Assembly (NCBI GenBank): GCA_008973525.1
Contig: WACJ01000126.1
Location: forward strand, 1,054,001-1,118,000
Length of the DNA stretch: 64,000 bases
Origin: Stenopsyche tienmushanensis
Taxonomy: Eukaryota > Arthropoda > Insecta > Trichoptera > Stenopsychidae
Reading direction: 5' to 3'
Below are positions 1-12,030 of this stretch, in pieces. Under the pieces are notes generated by a model. The model was not told the origin of the DNA, searched no databases, and was given only the letters and a program-made list of their open reading frames with translations. Position 1 is the first letter of the stretch. Every line of letters starts with the position of its first letter. The translations under genes and the position numbers were made by a program.

Positions 1-175
1 GGATATTATCGAGGTCATGGATTATTATTATTTGGAGTAGGCTGATGGGTCTGTAAGATTTGGCGTCATGTATATCCTTGCCGAGCTTAGGGATCAGAAT
101 AATCTTAGCCACTTTCCGTTGCGGGGGAAAGAAGCCCATTTCGAGTGCTGCATTTAATATTTGCGCTGAGAACTT
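1..175 (-). mobile_element. LINE reverse transcriptase fragment, cut by window edge
   Basis: Read on the minus strand, one frame is open and contains IPKLGKD followed by SYRPISLL. This is the usual N-terminal reverse-transcriptase motif (IPKPGKD...YRPISLL) of jockey/R1-like non-LTR retrotransposons, preceded by the common 'FFP..RKVAKI' stretch. Only this piece is present; the polymerase would continue before position 1, so completeness cannot be judged. The exact clade is not resolved. Confidence 0.75.
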
Positions 176-489
176 ATTTCTTGTTTGTCGGAGCAAATAG
201 CACAATCCTTGCTTTTCATCTGATTGTAAATAAATAACGCGTTGTTTCTCGTCCAAACGCTGTTCCCTGTCTCTATGCGATATTTATGACAAGCCCTAAA
301 ATCTCCAATGAGTGACGCAAGCAGGAATTGTCTATAATTTTTATCTTTAATTAGTGAAGATCCTTTTTTATTGTTCATTCTTTGATACTTCTTATTCTCA
401 TTAAAACAACTTTCTCCACCCCTTTAAGGTCTTCTAACAAAGCAGTCCCAACAAGGGGGTCGCATAGAAAGCGACTGCTACGGATGCAA

Positions 490-990
490 TTGGGCTTGGG
501 GCGCAAAACGCAAAATACCAACTCGGTCGAGAATTACACGTGCTTTTTATTTTACTTGATCATTCTAATTTACATGAATCAACACTGATTGACTCTGTCC
601 ATTTTTATAATACATGCTAAATTATCTAATCCTTCTTTTCTTCGTTATAGCATAAAATTACGGGTCATTCCCAGCCGGCATAAGCCTCCAATAAAATACA
701 CAATTTTTTTTTGAGAAATTATAACATTTAAACAACCCATTCGATCAACCTTCGTGTCAGCGGTCCGAAAAGTGGACTAGTTGGACACACAGACCTTATA
801 GTCACTCTGCCTTCTTTTAGGACTTACATCGATATGAAATATAATAGATACGGGGTTCAGAATTTCATATTTTGTACCAAATACATATCATGGTAGCACG
901 CGGTTGTTTTTTTATTCAGTATTTTTTTAAAACAACAACCGTCATTTATACATTAGGTCGGGTACTTTTGGGACTATCTTCGTATATTAA
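490..990 (+). repeat. Truncated copy of the hAT-like interspersed family
   Basis: Shares long blocks with 24235-25440 and 53785-54135: the GGGGCGCAAAACGC block, the 'ttgcacatggtttttatttta' type block, the hairpin core at about 757-775 (GGTCCG/GGACT, here decayed) and the final 'taggtcgggtacttttggga' block near 958. No terminal inverted repeat or target duplication is visible here, so this is a decayed or truncated copy of the family that is complete at 24207-25560 and 53737-54230. Confidence 0.65.
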
Positions 991-2814
991 ATTTTATTAA
1001 TAAGTTTTTTCACTTCCCGTTCATTCCTAACAGATCTACGACAATATATATTTAATTTTTTGCTCTTATAGATCAGTACCCCATGATTTATGAGTGCAAC
1101 TGTGGATAAATGTGCAAAATACGATGTCTTTCATTCGTATTACTACAAGATGTAGAATAAAAATCACCTTTATTATATAATTCATCACAACGAGACGTAT
1201 TAGACTTTGTCTAGTATCACTTGACATTGGAGCCGGTAGAAAAAAATCAGCCTATTGAACGTCTTTATATTTTGACTTCCAAACTGTAATTATTCGAAAT
1301 CTGCATCTACCCTCGTCTCCGCAAATTCTTTATTTTGATATACTGCGGCTGCTGTATAGCTCGTCTTCCTTTTGTTTTTCTAAGCTTGGTCAATCACAGA
1401 TCAATCGGCCAAGCTTATCGCTCTAAGATAAATACCAAAAATCTGCCACAAGTTGCATAATTCGAGAGTTTTCAGCCACAAAATCATCTTAAAATGTACT
1501 TGGAAACGTAGGTGTATTCCAAAACGTACGAGTTTGACATCCTCGCTCTATGTGACGGCTGCAAATTCGAAATAATTTGTCTCGTTATGATGCCGTCATT
1601 GAATTACTGAAGTTTTTGCCTTTATTGACATTGAGAAAAAGGTGATAAACGAGCAGCGCTCTGTTTGATTTATTTATTAGCGCCACCAGCATCTTCCATA
1701 CACTTTATGAAAATGTTAAATCACTGAATATATATGTACACGTTCGTTTAATAAAAATATCGACCGCTTGATAAGGATAAAATGGCAATGTTAAATAGAG
1801 CATCGTTAAAAAATATATTGGTATTAAATGCGTTAGTAACGGATGCTATCTTTGGAAAATAAATCAGATTTTGCACACGTTTGCAATTTCAACGGATATT
1901 TTAATAAACGCTTTTAAATTCACAACGCTTATATAATATTTTACACTTATGATAACGGTTCGGCAGTACAATCGATCACTTGTTTATAAAGTCACATGAT
2001 TAACGTGTCCTATAAATATTGCATAGCTTTCTTTTTAATTGCTTTGTTTGCCGTCCGTTATCTGTAATAATTTATTATGAAGCGCTTGGATTCTCAAGTG
2101 TTGGCATAAAGATTTGAGTTCTAATCCAGATATATCTACAAATATCCGACTTGATTTACCTTTCCTATCATGCAATGGGTTTTATTCGTCTTTTATAAAT
2201 AATCAAGAGACGATGCACCACCAGCATCTTATCTCAGACTTTACAAAATGTTTGATTGCAAGATTTATTTGCTATCGTAAAACAATAACACTTGAGCATA
2301 TATAATTATCTGTATTATTTGAAATCGAATTATATGTAATTAAGTTTCATTCTGTGGATAAAATGAATTATTTTATACAAGGCAATCTATAAATATTTAT
2401 ATAAGACATGAAAATAATAACTATTTGTTATCTTTAAATAGTGATAAAGGTGCACGTTGAAAACTGTTTAAGATACGAACAAAGAGGTGCGTGTAAAAAT
2501 ATTTATGTATAAGTTTTGTTAGATTTGATTATAACCATTTTTCCCAATGCAATCTTTTTATGTATGATTTGATGAGTTTGAAATTTTTCAGCGGAAATCT
2601 ACAGCTGATAAAATGACTATCAATTAGATTGTTTGATTATAGTATATTTCATGATATGCATATATGTACAAAGCAAGATATGCTAATAAATATTTGTTAT
2701 TTACACATCTGTTGAAATGCAAAATACAGTGTGCAGTAGGGAAACTACCTTATTTTAAAAATGAATAACGCAAACAGTATAGGAGATATCAGATCAATTC
2801 AGTTTTAAAAATTA
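991..2814. other. AT-rich intergenic stretch, no gene recognised
   Basis: No convincing coding exon, RNA gene or dated repeat was recognised. Open frames here are short and of AT-rich, low-information composition. A small inverted repeat (AAGCTTGGTC ... GGCCAAGCTT, about 1382-1416) is the only local structure noted. Confidence 0.4.
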
Positions 2815-2995
2815 TATCGTTAAGTTGGCGTCCGTTCCAGTTCTGATTCCGGTAACCCAGGCATTTAATAAAGTGTGGCATCTGAGCTTGCTATTTAAAA
2901 TTGGAAAACAACTGCTCATGAATTCATTCTTTATACTTAAATCATACCTGATGAATAGAATATTCTACGATAAATCCGCACATCAATAAGAAATG
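2815..2995 (+). mobile_element. Jockey-like LINE reverse transcriptase fragment
   Basis: The plus strand encodes AFNKVWHLSLLFKIGKQL and then LKSYLMNRIF. This matches the conserved palm-domain block of jockey-clade reverse transcriptases (AFD.VWH.GLL.KL ... L.SYL..R.F). The usual D of AFD is N, and stops follow, so it is dead. It directly abuts a different LINE fragment. Confidence 0.7.
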
Positions 2996-3149
2996 AAAGC
3001 AACTCAAAATTAAAATGAGAATGTTATATTGGTTGATGGGCCGAAAATCGGAACTATCCCTAAAAAATAAAACACTTCTATCCAAAAGCTGAGGAAGAGA
3101 GGCGCCCCCTCTACTCCGGTCAACCTGTTGGCCAGTTGGTATTGTGGGC

Positions 3150-3433
3150 AGCGCTGTACAGTCTGCTGGGATGGACATCTGTCGACCTCTTTCAGCACTG
3201 GGTGCGGAATTAGACAAAAAGGCTCTATGTTGCCGGACCCATTCAACATTTACGTTGACGATCTCTCCTTGGCACTTGGAAAGACGGCAGTTGGATGCCA
3301 TGCGGATGACATGCTGCTGTTTGCATCTGCAATCAAGGCGCTGAGAGTGCTATTAGACATCTGCATGGATTACACGTTCACGCACGAACTGACTTTTAGT
3401 ACATCTAAGTCAGTAGTGATGGGTATTCGATGA
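3150..3433 (+). mobile_element. Second LINE reverse transcriptase fragment of a different family
   Basis: Encodes GCGIRQKGSML, FNIYVDDLS, ADDMLLFA and LTFSTSKSVVM, the ordered RT blocks 'GC.IRQG..LSP.LFN.Y.DDLS ... YADDM.L.A ... F...KS..M'. The YADD catalytic box is degraded to HADD, and the LSPLLFN segment is altered, so the protein is non-functional. It lies within 160 bp of the jockey-like fragment but belongs to another family, giving a composite relic. Confidence 0.75.
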
Positions 3434-3976
3434 TTTAATTTGAACATCATCTGCATCGACATCGTCAATGTCTTCGAAAATGCCCGAAAGACTCATCGCT
3501 TCAATGGTATTTTGAATATCATTTTTATAATTGATGTAATCGTCTACAATTTCTCTAAATGATCATTTTTCATACGCGACTGTCGTTGTTTCTGATGCTT
3601 TAAAAGGCTAATAAAAGGTGAACAAATAAAGCTTTATCCATAACGATGATGATTATAAATATTGATAACGTAATACCATATTATTATGTGCATTTTAATT
3701 TCTGGTTGCAAAGTATTGTGTCATGAATAGTCATAAAAAATGCACGATAAAATGTTACTAATTTATTATAATGTATAAATCAACTTTTAATAGGATCATT
3801 TTAAATTTTATTGTATTATCATGCTTAAATATGATGCTCGATAAGATTATGTAATGTGAATAATATGTCTAGTCGATTTTTTCATTCCATTTTGATTCAC
3901 GTTTCAACCATTGGAATTTCAAATTAATATAACCCAATTTATTTTGCTTACAGACTTTTATCAAATTAATTTAAAA
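3434..3976. other. Upstream region and 5' UTR acceptor of the dicarboxylate carrier
   Basis: AT-rich with no coding signal. A good splice acceptor (pyrimidine-rich ATTTTGCTTACAG, ending at 3953) lies 23 bp before the carrier start codon, implying that the mRNA has a 5' untranslated exon further upstream. That exon and the promoter could not be located by eye. Confidence 0.45.
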
Positions 3977-6639
3977 ATGACCGAGATACAAAGAATATCT
4001 CGGTGGTATTTCGGAGGGATGGCATCAGCCGGAGCCGCATGCTGTACTCATCCTCTAGATTTGTTAAAAGTTCAATTACAAACTCAAAGAGGCACGAGAG
4101 TATCTCTCGGAACATTAGCTATGAATATTATTCGAACTCAAGGTAAAATGCATTTCATAAGCTTGTATTTTGATTTTTTAGTCACGTTTAAAATGAATTA
4201 TAAATTTTCAGGTATTTTGGCCTTCTACAACGGAATATCTGCATCGCTTCTCCGGCAATTATCGTATTCGATGGTTCGATTTGGAATTTATGAAGTCGCT
4301 AAGCAAAGAATAACTTCTCAAAATGTATGTTTATATAAATTAAATCTTGCCGATCTAATATTAATACATTACATCAAAAATATCCGTGAATTTTAGGGTG
4401 CGCCTTTAACGATGCAAACATCAGTCATGCTAGCTGCTTTGGGTGGCGCTGCCGGTGGTTTTGTCGGTACGCCGGCGGATTTGGTCAACGTTCGCATGCA
4501 AAACGACGTTAAACTGCCACCCGATCAGAGAAGGAAGTGAGTTCAACTGAAAAATGCGTGGAAATCTTCGGTCGAATACCTAAATTCAATGGAGAATAAT
4601 ATCGTATCGTATTCTTTTTAGCTATAAGCACGCAATTGATGGTTTGTATCGAGTGCTGCGCGAAGAAGGAATACTCAGATTGTGGTCCGGAGCTACTATG
4701 GCCGTAGGAAGAGCAATGTTGATGACAGTCGGTCAACTTTCTTGCTACGATCAAATTAAAAGCATGCTTTTAACCACGCCGTATTTTGAAGATAATGTTA
4801 TTTTACACGTTACATCGAGTTTGGCCGCAGTGAGTATTAATCCTTTATAAGGTGTACCCAGAAATATTTCGATTTAAATTCGTTTTTGATATCATCATTA
4901 GATGTATATTGTTTTCCATCTAAAAAACTGAGATATAACCATGTGAAGATTAATCAAAGCAGGCTTTTTGCCTTGCTTATTTGTCGTACATAACCCATTT
5001 CTCATCTGCAGTCACAGTATCGGTTTGTCTCTCTCGGAATTATATCATGCTATTCATAAAGAAAAACTTGAAGACAAATGCAGGATTCGTGGGCATCTCC
5101 CATTTAATACTTCCATCAACCCCTCAAAGAATGTTATGAGCTCTTAAGCATCCTGTTGCTGGTGGTTGCATGAACCATTTGGTTCCATCGTGCGCTTTTT
5201 TGAAGTCTCCTGATAATTCTCCTTGTTCACGGCGACCCTCGTCATTTTGAGTATGCAATTAATCTAGAATATCTTCATCTTCGATGTCACTGATACCGCC
5301 TATTACCCTCTGCATCAGAAGTATCACCTTTGAGAATAGGAACATAATCCTCATCATTGTTAACGTTGAAATCTTCCACGTCACTTTTGTTTTTCAAAGT
5401 CAGTGTCTTCCACTGATCTTTTAGCCCCATGAGAAAAACTACGCGTGGAGTGTTCAGGTGCCTATCCGAGCGAGTTTTCCGCGGGAAAGACCAGATTGTA
5501 CCCGAAGGTGCGATGGAGGAGGAAAGACTAAGGTTATGCTAAATTCAAGGGATTTACTTCCGCGGGTTCATTGCCACCACAAGTCCAACCTTAATTTGAA
5601 GGGGGCTGCAGCAGATGAGACGGACTGCAGAGGCTATCCCTTCCCCACGGTACTCGTATCGGTTTGGTCATTATTAGTACCTTGTCACAGAGATGATTTG
5701 CCATTCGAACAGCCTAAAACCGTGCTCCCCTGTTTACCTAGGCCGTTGAGGTGAGCCTTTCTGACGCAGTCTCCACCAACTACCCTAATTACCCACTGTG
5801 TCAATCAATCAATCACCAATCGTGCACCCAACTCATGCTAGCTGGGCTACCCCATCTGCGTTTGATGAGCAAACCAACGAGGCGACTTTTGCACAACTCT
5901 ACTCCACATCATTACCTCAGGAGTTTAACCTTTCCCACGGGGTTTGCTTTTTAGGCTCGAACTTTCCCCGATCTCGGAGTGTCCATGCAGAGATCTGTTT
6001 CGATCCGTATCAGAGGTCTGAAAAGCGGACCGGTTGGACACGAAGACCCTTCCTTTCTCTATTAGGGCTTTTTTTGGCATTTTTTGGTTGCGAGCGAGAC
6101 TAAACTATCCCTCACTTATAAAACCTATATATGATCTATGTTACTAATTTATTTTAGTTTTAATTTATAATATATTTTGTATATATCTTAGATAGTTTTT
6201 AAGTTTTAAGTTACAAAATCTAGCTAGTTTCTCCCCCGTGCTCAGAATGCAAGTGGTCACTCGAAGTTGAGAATATTGATGTACTTATTAACAGAAGGGT
6301 TAAAAAAAATACCCATTTTTCTGGAGTATTCCTATTAAATCAATCGTTGTAGGAGTGTGAAATTACAGGCTGTTTTCATTAATTTAAAACGTTTTTCAGG
6401 GCGCGATTGCGACGACGCTAACTCAGCCGATGGACGTATTAAAAACGCGCGCTATGAACGCCAATGAAGCGACGAGCGTAACAAAACTCATCGTCTCCAC
6501 CGCCAAAGAGGGTCCCCTCAGTTTCTTCAAAGGGTACATTCCTGCTTTTGTTCGATTAGCACCGCACACGATTTTAACCTTCGTGTTCCTGGAACAGCTG
6601 AGGTTGAACTTCGGATATATAAAAGAAAAGAAGACATAG
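3977..6639 (+). CDS. Mitochondrial dicarboxylate carrier (SLC25A10 family)
   Basis: Inner-membrane antiporter that in its family exchanges malate or succinate for phosphate or sulphur oxyanions. Coding exons are 3977-4142, 4212-4324, 4397-4536, 4622-4829 and 6400-6639, all with GT/AG borders and compatible phase; they total 867 nt (288 aa), the normal family length. The three mitochondrial-carrier repeats are visible through their signatures: PLDLLKVQLQ (P26), PADLVNVRMQ (P119) and PMDVLKTRAM (P219). The second-repeat stretch GTPADLVNVRMQNDVKLP is characteristic of dicarboxylate rather than other carriers. The start is the first ATG after the 5' UTR splice acceptor at 3953, and gives MTEIQRISRWYFGG. 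The last intron (4830-6399) is 1.57 kb and full of repeats, while the others are 60-85 bp. A candidate AATAAA lies at 7356-7361. Family assignment is firm; substrate preference is inferred. Confidence 0.95.
5460..6000 (-). mobile_element. LINE 3'-region repeat in carrier intron 4
   Basis: Shares ordered blocks with 51880-52295 and 59990-60260: 'ccttccccayggtactcgta', 'gttcgaacagcctaaaaccg', 'gctgggctacccc...gcgtttgatgag' and 'ccacatcatt'. In the 51-52 kb copy these blocks lie next to an RT C-terminal coding remnant on the minus strand, so they are read as the flank or untranslated part of a LINE in minus orientation. It is not coding here. Confidence 0.55.
6001..6290 (+). repeat. Hairpin-core repeat of the hAT-like family in carrier intron 4
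   Basis: Contains GGTCTGAAAAGCGGACCGG followed by 'ttggacacgaagaccctt', 'ttagggctttttttggca', and further on 'agttttaagtta.aaaatct' and 'gctcagaatgcaagtggtcactcg'. The same blocks occur in the same order in the complete hAT-like element (24600-24820), so this is a partial member. No target duplication was found. Confidence 0.6.
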
Positions 6640-8989
6640 ATTTGTGCAAAAATCGAAACGTTTTTTATCGGATTAATTTTAATTTATTTTTACGATTATC
6701 AGATTTCGTCTCTACTTATTTTAAATTATTTCAAATTTTATCAAATGAATTTTTAAAGCAAAATTTGTACAAATGTAATGTAAAATGGAATCTTTATCAT
6801 TCCTCAATAATCGTGTTATGTTTACAATCATTTAATTATGTCTATATTTTTCAAACGTATATCTGTGCCAAGACTGTTAAATCTTTTTCTTTTACACGAG
6901 ATCTTAATCTTTTTATATACCGCTTGTATGTTGAGCATTCGGCCTTTTAAAAAAACGGCTATTCTTGTGCGTTAAATATATATGTCGTATGACTTTGTTG
7001 AAAATATCCATCCTTAAATATTCTAACAAAAAGTCTGTTAAATATATTTTTACTCTATTTAATTACTCAATTCCTTTGATATGGAAGTTTAAAAAATATT
7101 TTAATGATGGTACTCTATATAAGTCCATGCATCTCCAAGAGACGTTTTGAACATTGATATTTATTATATATATTTATATGAATATTGTATATTGAAATTT
7201 AGCGAAACAATTAATTTATTTTTATTATTATATTAGTAAAGAATGATTCATATTAAATATGATATTCCGACACATTTCCTTTTTAAAATAGATAACACCA
7301 GCTTTTATGTGAGCTAATAATATTTTTATTTGATTTACGTTGATTGTTGTGCTCAAATAAAAATATGCGTGATTTGATGAAGTATAATTTAGGTAATTTT
7401 ATATGGCATTATGTAGTAAATTATGTTTTTTTTTAAATTATGTATTTATTATTACTATAACTTTAAATTTACATTTTTGTACACTTTATAATACTGGATG
7501 ATATATAAACACTTTCATAACGCAAAATTTATACAATAATGCAAAACCAAATGTATGCAAATTAAAAGATAATCATTTTTATAAACGAAAAGCGTAAGAT
7601 ACGAAAAAAATTCTTAATATAAAATATATATAATTTCCTTCAAAATATGCTATTGCAAAATTTCCTATATTTTTTATTCCATATTTATTTCTGTGTAGTG
7701 TGTTCTATTTGATCATCCGGTCGAAAATGTCGTTTTTTAAATGAAAGCGTTAAATTTGCAGCATTATCATGTTGCAAAAGAATTTGGCGGCGGCTGATTA
7801 TTAGCACTCAACGGTGCTTTTAAACTCTCCGATTGTGCATAATTAATCTCGCTCGTTATGGTTTGACCATATTGAAAGACGGTAGATTATCCCATAATAA
7901 TCCCACCATACACTCAAATTATTTACTGTTAAACGCAATGTAAAAATGGTTGAATCTTTATCAATATCGTGCGTGCGTTTAAACCGTCTCTGGCATCGAC
8001 GAACCGTTAGAGATTCTTCGAGTGCATCACAAATATTAGTTGCATTATTTTTTTAAGTTATTCGTACAACCGAAGCACAACTCGCGGTCACAAAATAAGT
8101 ACGATAAAACGACATTTTCGCACGGAATATCTAATATTGAAGCTTACCATTAAAATGGTTCGCTTTTATGTAGTAAATATGTAAAATAATTGGCTTTATA
8201 CTCTAAATAGTAAATTAAAGAGGTCTAATATGTTAATTTTAAGTACATTTGCAATATGTGATGAAGTATTTTATTATAATCTATGCTATAATAGGTGTTT
8301 CCGTCTTGAAGAATTTTGATGCTCTTCAAATAAATTTACATATATATATATATATAAATATAAAACCTACTTTGCTGTGAAGTCAGTGTGATATCGAGCT
8401 TGATAATGTAAACTATTACCGGTTAATTATAACGTATTGGATTAAAACTTCGGCTATGCCTAAATAATTATTAATATTCGGGGATTGGAACTGGATTATC
8501 ATAAAAATAATGCTTGTTCGCATGGAGGAGGAACATTGGTTCCGCATATAAATTGATAGTATTGTTAAAAACACTTTCTTCGGCGAATATTTCCAGTTTC
8601 AAACTCGCACGATGCAAGAAAATAGATGAAAAATAATAAATACCCATTTATATATATTTATATATATTTTTGATGGAACTATATATATATATATTTATGA
8701 ATTTAATTAAAATTATATTTATAAGAAGCATTGAAAGTGCTTAAAAATGACATATTGGGATTGTAAACATCTAATGACATGTAATTAAGACTTTTTGTGA
8801 ATTTTAAACTATATTTTAATTATGTTACTTATGTTTATGAATATTTTTTGTCTTCTTTTATCATATATTATGAACGTAAGCGTAATTTTCCATTGATAAT
8901 AATTCCGTTATTGATATGACACATTAGGATAATATTGAATTTAAAGAAAAGGTATTTTATTGAAGAAATTAGATGATCACTCATATGTA
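6640..8989. other. Carrier 3' UTR and AT-rich intergenic DNA
   Basis: The 3' UTR of the carrier starts at 6640; a canonical AATAAA is at 7356-7361, although earlier non-canonical sites are possible. Beyond it there are (TA)n tracts near 8340-8360 and 8640-8690. No coding exon was recognised. Confidence 0.4.
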
Positions 8990-9270
8990 TTAGGGAAACC
9001 AGAGTATTGATGAAAAACTTCATAGTGAATTAATCCCACCGTATGCACAAAATAACCGTTTTTATAATCAATCCGGGCTTAGGCGTTTGAATTGGGTTTT
9101 ATAAATTATCCTAAATGAGCCATTTCTCATCACCAATTACAATGCTGTTCAAAAAGGGACTATTTTATTGAGTTTTCCAAAAGCCGTAGCAGTGTTTCGT
9201 TGCTCATTTTCGTTGTGCTCGGTCAAGACGTGCGGTATCCATCCTATTTGTTTTGCCGATGAGTTTTAAA
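8990..9270 (-). mobile_element. Mariner-type transposase fragment
   Basis: On the minus strand the translation gives, with one or two stops, LIGKTNRMDTARLD, then PFLNSIVIGDEKWLI, then KPGLI and VILCIRWD. These are the ordered mariner blocks 'L.kR.dtwvph', 'FL.rIVTGDE.W', 'KPGLT' and 'VLLCVWWD', covering the first catalytic Asp. No intact frame is present, so this is a relic. It is a different mariner lineage from the element at 9712-9948. Confidence 0.7.
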
Positions 9271-9711
9271 TGGTCCCAATAGGATAACAAACAAGGTCTC
9301 AAAATACACGAATACTCTTTGGTTCTCCTAATATATATTGTAGCAAATTATGCTTGTGAAAATATTGATTATTACCCCGTTCTTATCTAATTTATAACGA
9401 CAATGAGCTCAATTTAATCATTAATTTTTGTTATTATAATCAGTGATTTTTATATATATATAGATTGTAAGTTTGTTTTCTTCAAAAAATTTAATAACAC
9501 ACAAAAGCAATTAGCGATAATACTCATTCGAGTTAATATATTTTATTCTTGTTACGTAACACACGTTAAAATGTGCACTTTGATTTTTGAATACTTTAAT
9601 AATATTTACATGACATAAACAGTATGATTTACTCAGGGCGCGAATTTGAAAAATACAGTCAGTTCTCGGCGTACGACGGGGTTCCATTTATGCAATTATT
9701 CTGTAGTATTA

Positions 9712-9948
9712 GGGTGTCCCATAAGTTTCTTTCGTTTTCATATTAAGAAAACAATAAACAATAATTTGTATTACATCAAAATTTATTGAATAATATATGA
9801 TCCATTCTGTTCAATTACCTTTCTCCATCTCCGGAAGTCTTGCCAAAATTTCCCAGGTTTGTTGGCAAAATGTTGATCAAGGTACATTTTTATATCATTT
9901 ATTTGATTAGATCTGTGTTCATTTGCGAAAGAAACTGATGAGACAACA
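9712..9948 (-). mobile_element. 237-bp mariner deletion derivative (MITE) with TA duplication
   Basis: The left end is GGGTGTCCCATAAGTTTC preceded by TA (9710-9711). The right end, read inward, is TGTTGTCTCATCAGTTTC followed by TA (9949-9950). Inside are only the first about 30 bp after one terminus and the coding 3' end of a mariner, including the minus-strand block LDQHFANKP and a match to the 3' end of the larger copy at 55888-56634. It is therefore an internal-deletion derivative of that family. Its right boundary lies 7 bp from the putative stop codon of the candidate gene at 9957-10403. Confidence 0.85.
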
Positions 9949-9956
9949 TAATATTT

Positions 9957-10403
9957 TCATCGTTCATGGTTTGCTGTGTCTTCGTTATAAATTTCATTAT
10001 AAAAGGCGAGTGCTTGTTGAACGAGGCGGCGTATCTTCGAAGATTTATCGGTGTCTGGGTCCGCATTTTTAAATTGTACGATTCCATTACTCTCATTGTA
10101 TTTATCTACTTCTTTTAACTCACTTGATTTATTTTTCTGTAGTTTCTCTCGCTTAAGTTCTCTTAATCTTTTTCTATTGCTAAATGTGGAAGACGATCTG
10201 TAGAATTATCTCGTAGAACTCTATTTTTCATCACAATTATTTCCGGAATCAAACATTTATCAAATCAGTCGCGGAAAAGACATTGTGTCATCCATGCATT
10301 TTTGTTTCCAAAGTAGACGCATCGATTCTATCGCATGCTGACCGTCGGTATGAATCCGAATTAAATCGAGAACTGACTGTAAATCGATGGCATAAAAGTG
10401 CAT
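9957..10403 (-). CDS. Candidate small two-exon gene, unidentified (120 aa)
   Basis: Proposed exons are 10282-10403 (ATG at 10401-10403) and 9957-10197, total 363 nt. The 3' exon follows a good acceptor (TTCTACAG) and is continuously open for 80 codons to TGA at 9957-9959. It reads as normal protein: a basic stretch RKRLRELKREKLQKNK, then an acidic-polar segment, then a likely helix IRRLVQQALAFYNEIYNED. The 5' exon gives MHFYAIDLQSVLDLIRIHTD and ends in phase 2, matching the 3' exon, but its donor (AAT|GTCTTT) is weak, and upstream exons may exist. I do not recognise the family. It could also be a decayed retrocopy or chance. Function is unknown. Confidence 0.35.
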
Positions 10404-11699
10404 TCGTATTAATCATTTCGGAACGCGTAGGCTTTATTTTAAATCTATATCCGTAGTCTTCCCCCGTTGTAAATGACCATATACACTCATTTTTACGTTG
10501 TAACGTGTACAATTTTATACAATTCCATATGCTTTAATTTTTTTCGTATCTATAGTGAACAAATTAAATGTACTCGATGTAAAATAGCATAGTTAAATGC
10601 TCTAATTTTATCTAGCGCATTAAAAAATATCACGTTTATTCATTGTTACTGTTTTAGAAGGCATATCGAAAATATTTTGTAAGTTTCTGATATTTTTACA
10701 TACACGTCATCGACTTGCGATGATATTGTCCTCAGAATTATTTTGCTCAAATTTTTGATAAACCACCGATCTACGTTTATTTTTTTATTATGTTAATATT
10801 CATATGTAAGATAAGGCGTCGACATATACAGGGCGCGGCAGGAATACATATACAGGGGGCACATATTCCGTGTGCCGCACCCGTACCATAAAATGTAATA
10901 CGGAAATGATTTCAATCTATGACAAAAATAATTTAAATTTGTTTATTTTTTACAATACGTTTCCTAGTTTAGATATCGTCGAAATTTCGTCGCATTGTTT
11001 GATTATTAAGGAGACACGGTAAATGGTGCATTCCAACGTTTTATAACCTTTGTGATATGAGAATAATAATTATTTATTGGATAACTGGTTGTTGGATAAA
11101 TATGGGGTGTAATTATATAGTCGTTTTTATAAGAAATGAAGGAAACTATTCGATATTTGTTGCTGTTGAAGTCGAGAAACGATTGGTTATTGTGTCCAAT
11201 TAAAAACAAAGCACATACAGGCTTTAATTAAGACGGTGTTTAATTCCACGAACGCTAAGTTCATATCAGTCTATCCTCGATGTTTAGATGTTTGTTAAAT
11301 TTGGCGTCGTCGAAAAATGTAGCGACGACGCGGTCGAATTTAAAAAAATTGTAGCTAAATAAATTTAATCAGAACGTAGGAGATTTATGAGTTGCAGCAC
11401 ATTTTACTGAATTATTTATTGATGACTTTGATATCCAAAAAGTATATTATATTTTGCTTTAGTAACACTTTTAGTAAATAAAACTTTTATAATCAATATT
11501 TTTTTATTCGTTTTATCCTGAATTTGTAAAATATATGTATGTTTTAGTTTTTTTTTTGAATTTTATGTCTTTATATGTTATATATATATTTTATATTCTG
11601 TGTATTTTATATTTGCATGTGTTAATTCCATTAAATAACTACTTTAATGCACTTGATATAAACGAATCAAGGACTAAATTATGATAATAGAAAAAGCTG
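10404..11699. other. Intergenic; one GC-rich hairpin, no confident gene
   Basis: Mostly AT-rich. A perfect 9-bp stem GCGTCGTCG / CGACGACGC sits at 11304-11312 and 11323-11331, with a 10-base loop. On the minus strand, 10620-10780 has a 42-codon open stretch (...SSQVDDVYVKISETY...) behind an acceptor-like TAG; it might be another exon of the candidate gene at 9957-10403, but this cannot be supported. Confidence 0.3.
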
Positions 11700-12030
11700 A
11701 GAACTGTGCATGAATTTATTTATCTCAGAAAAACTGCGTCTATTTAATTCTCCATCTCGTATTTTCCGTATGCCTTTATGGAGTCGAAACTTCGACAATG
11801 AGAGTAAACGAAATGTATTGCTGGAGACGCATGCTGAAAATCCCATGGATGATCAGACGTTCCAACTCATCTATCGTAAATTAGTTATAATAGAAAGAAG
11901 ATTATCAACGACATGCTTAAGACGAGTCCCACTGATTCTTCGGACATATTACTTGCAGAGAAGATTATAATCCCAAAAGACTGGTCACGTAGAAGGTCAT
12001 CCGACCGGATCAGGAATGCCACCAGCCTTC
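11700..12030 (+). mobile_element. LINE C-terminal fragment
   Basis: Across frames the plus strand shows VNEMYCWRRMLKIPW, then RRLSTTCLRRV, then FGHITCREDYNPKRLV, and a final RPDQ. These match the C-terminal region downstream of the RT in common arthropod LINEs ('MWCWRRMLRIPWT...', 'LSTTCLQR', 'YFGHI.RRED..LERLVV.GK..GKR.RGRSP'). Frameshifts and stops show that it is dead. It ends about 300 bp before the first LRR gene. Confidence 0.7.

Noticed and set aside
3911..3976. N-terminal extension of the dicarboxylate carrier
   Set aside because: It lacks an ATG and crosses the splice acceptor at 3953, so it is 5' UTR and intron.
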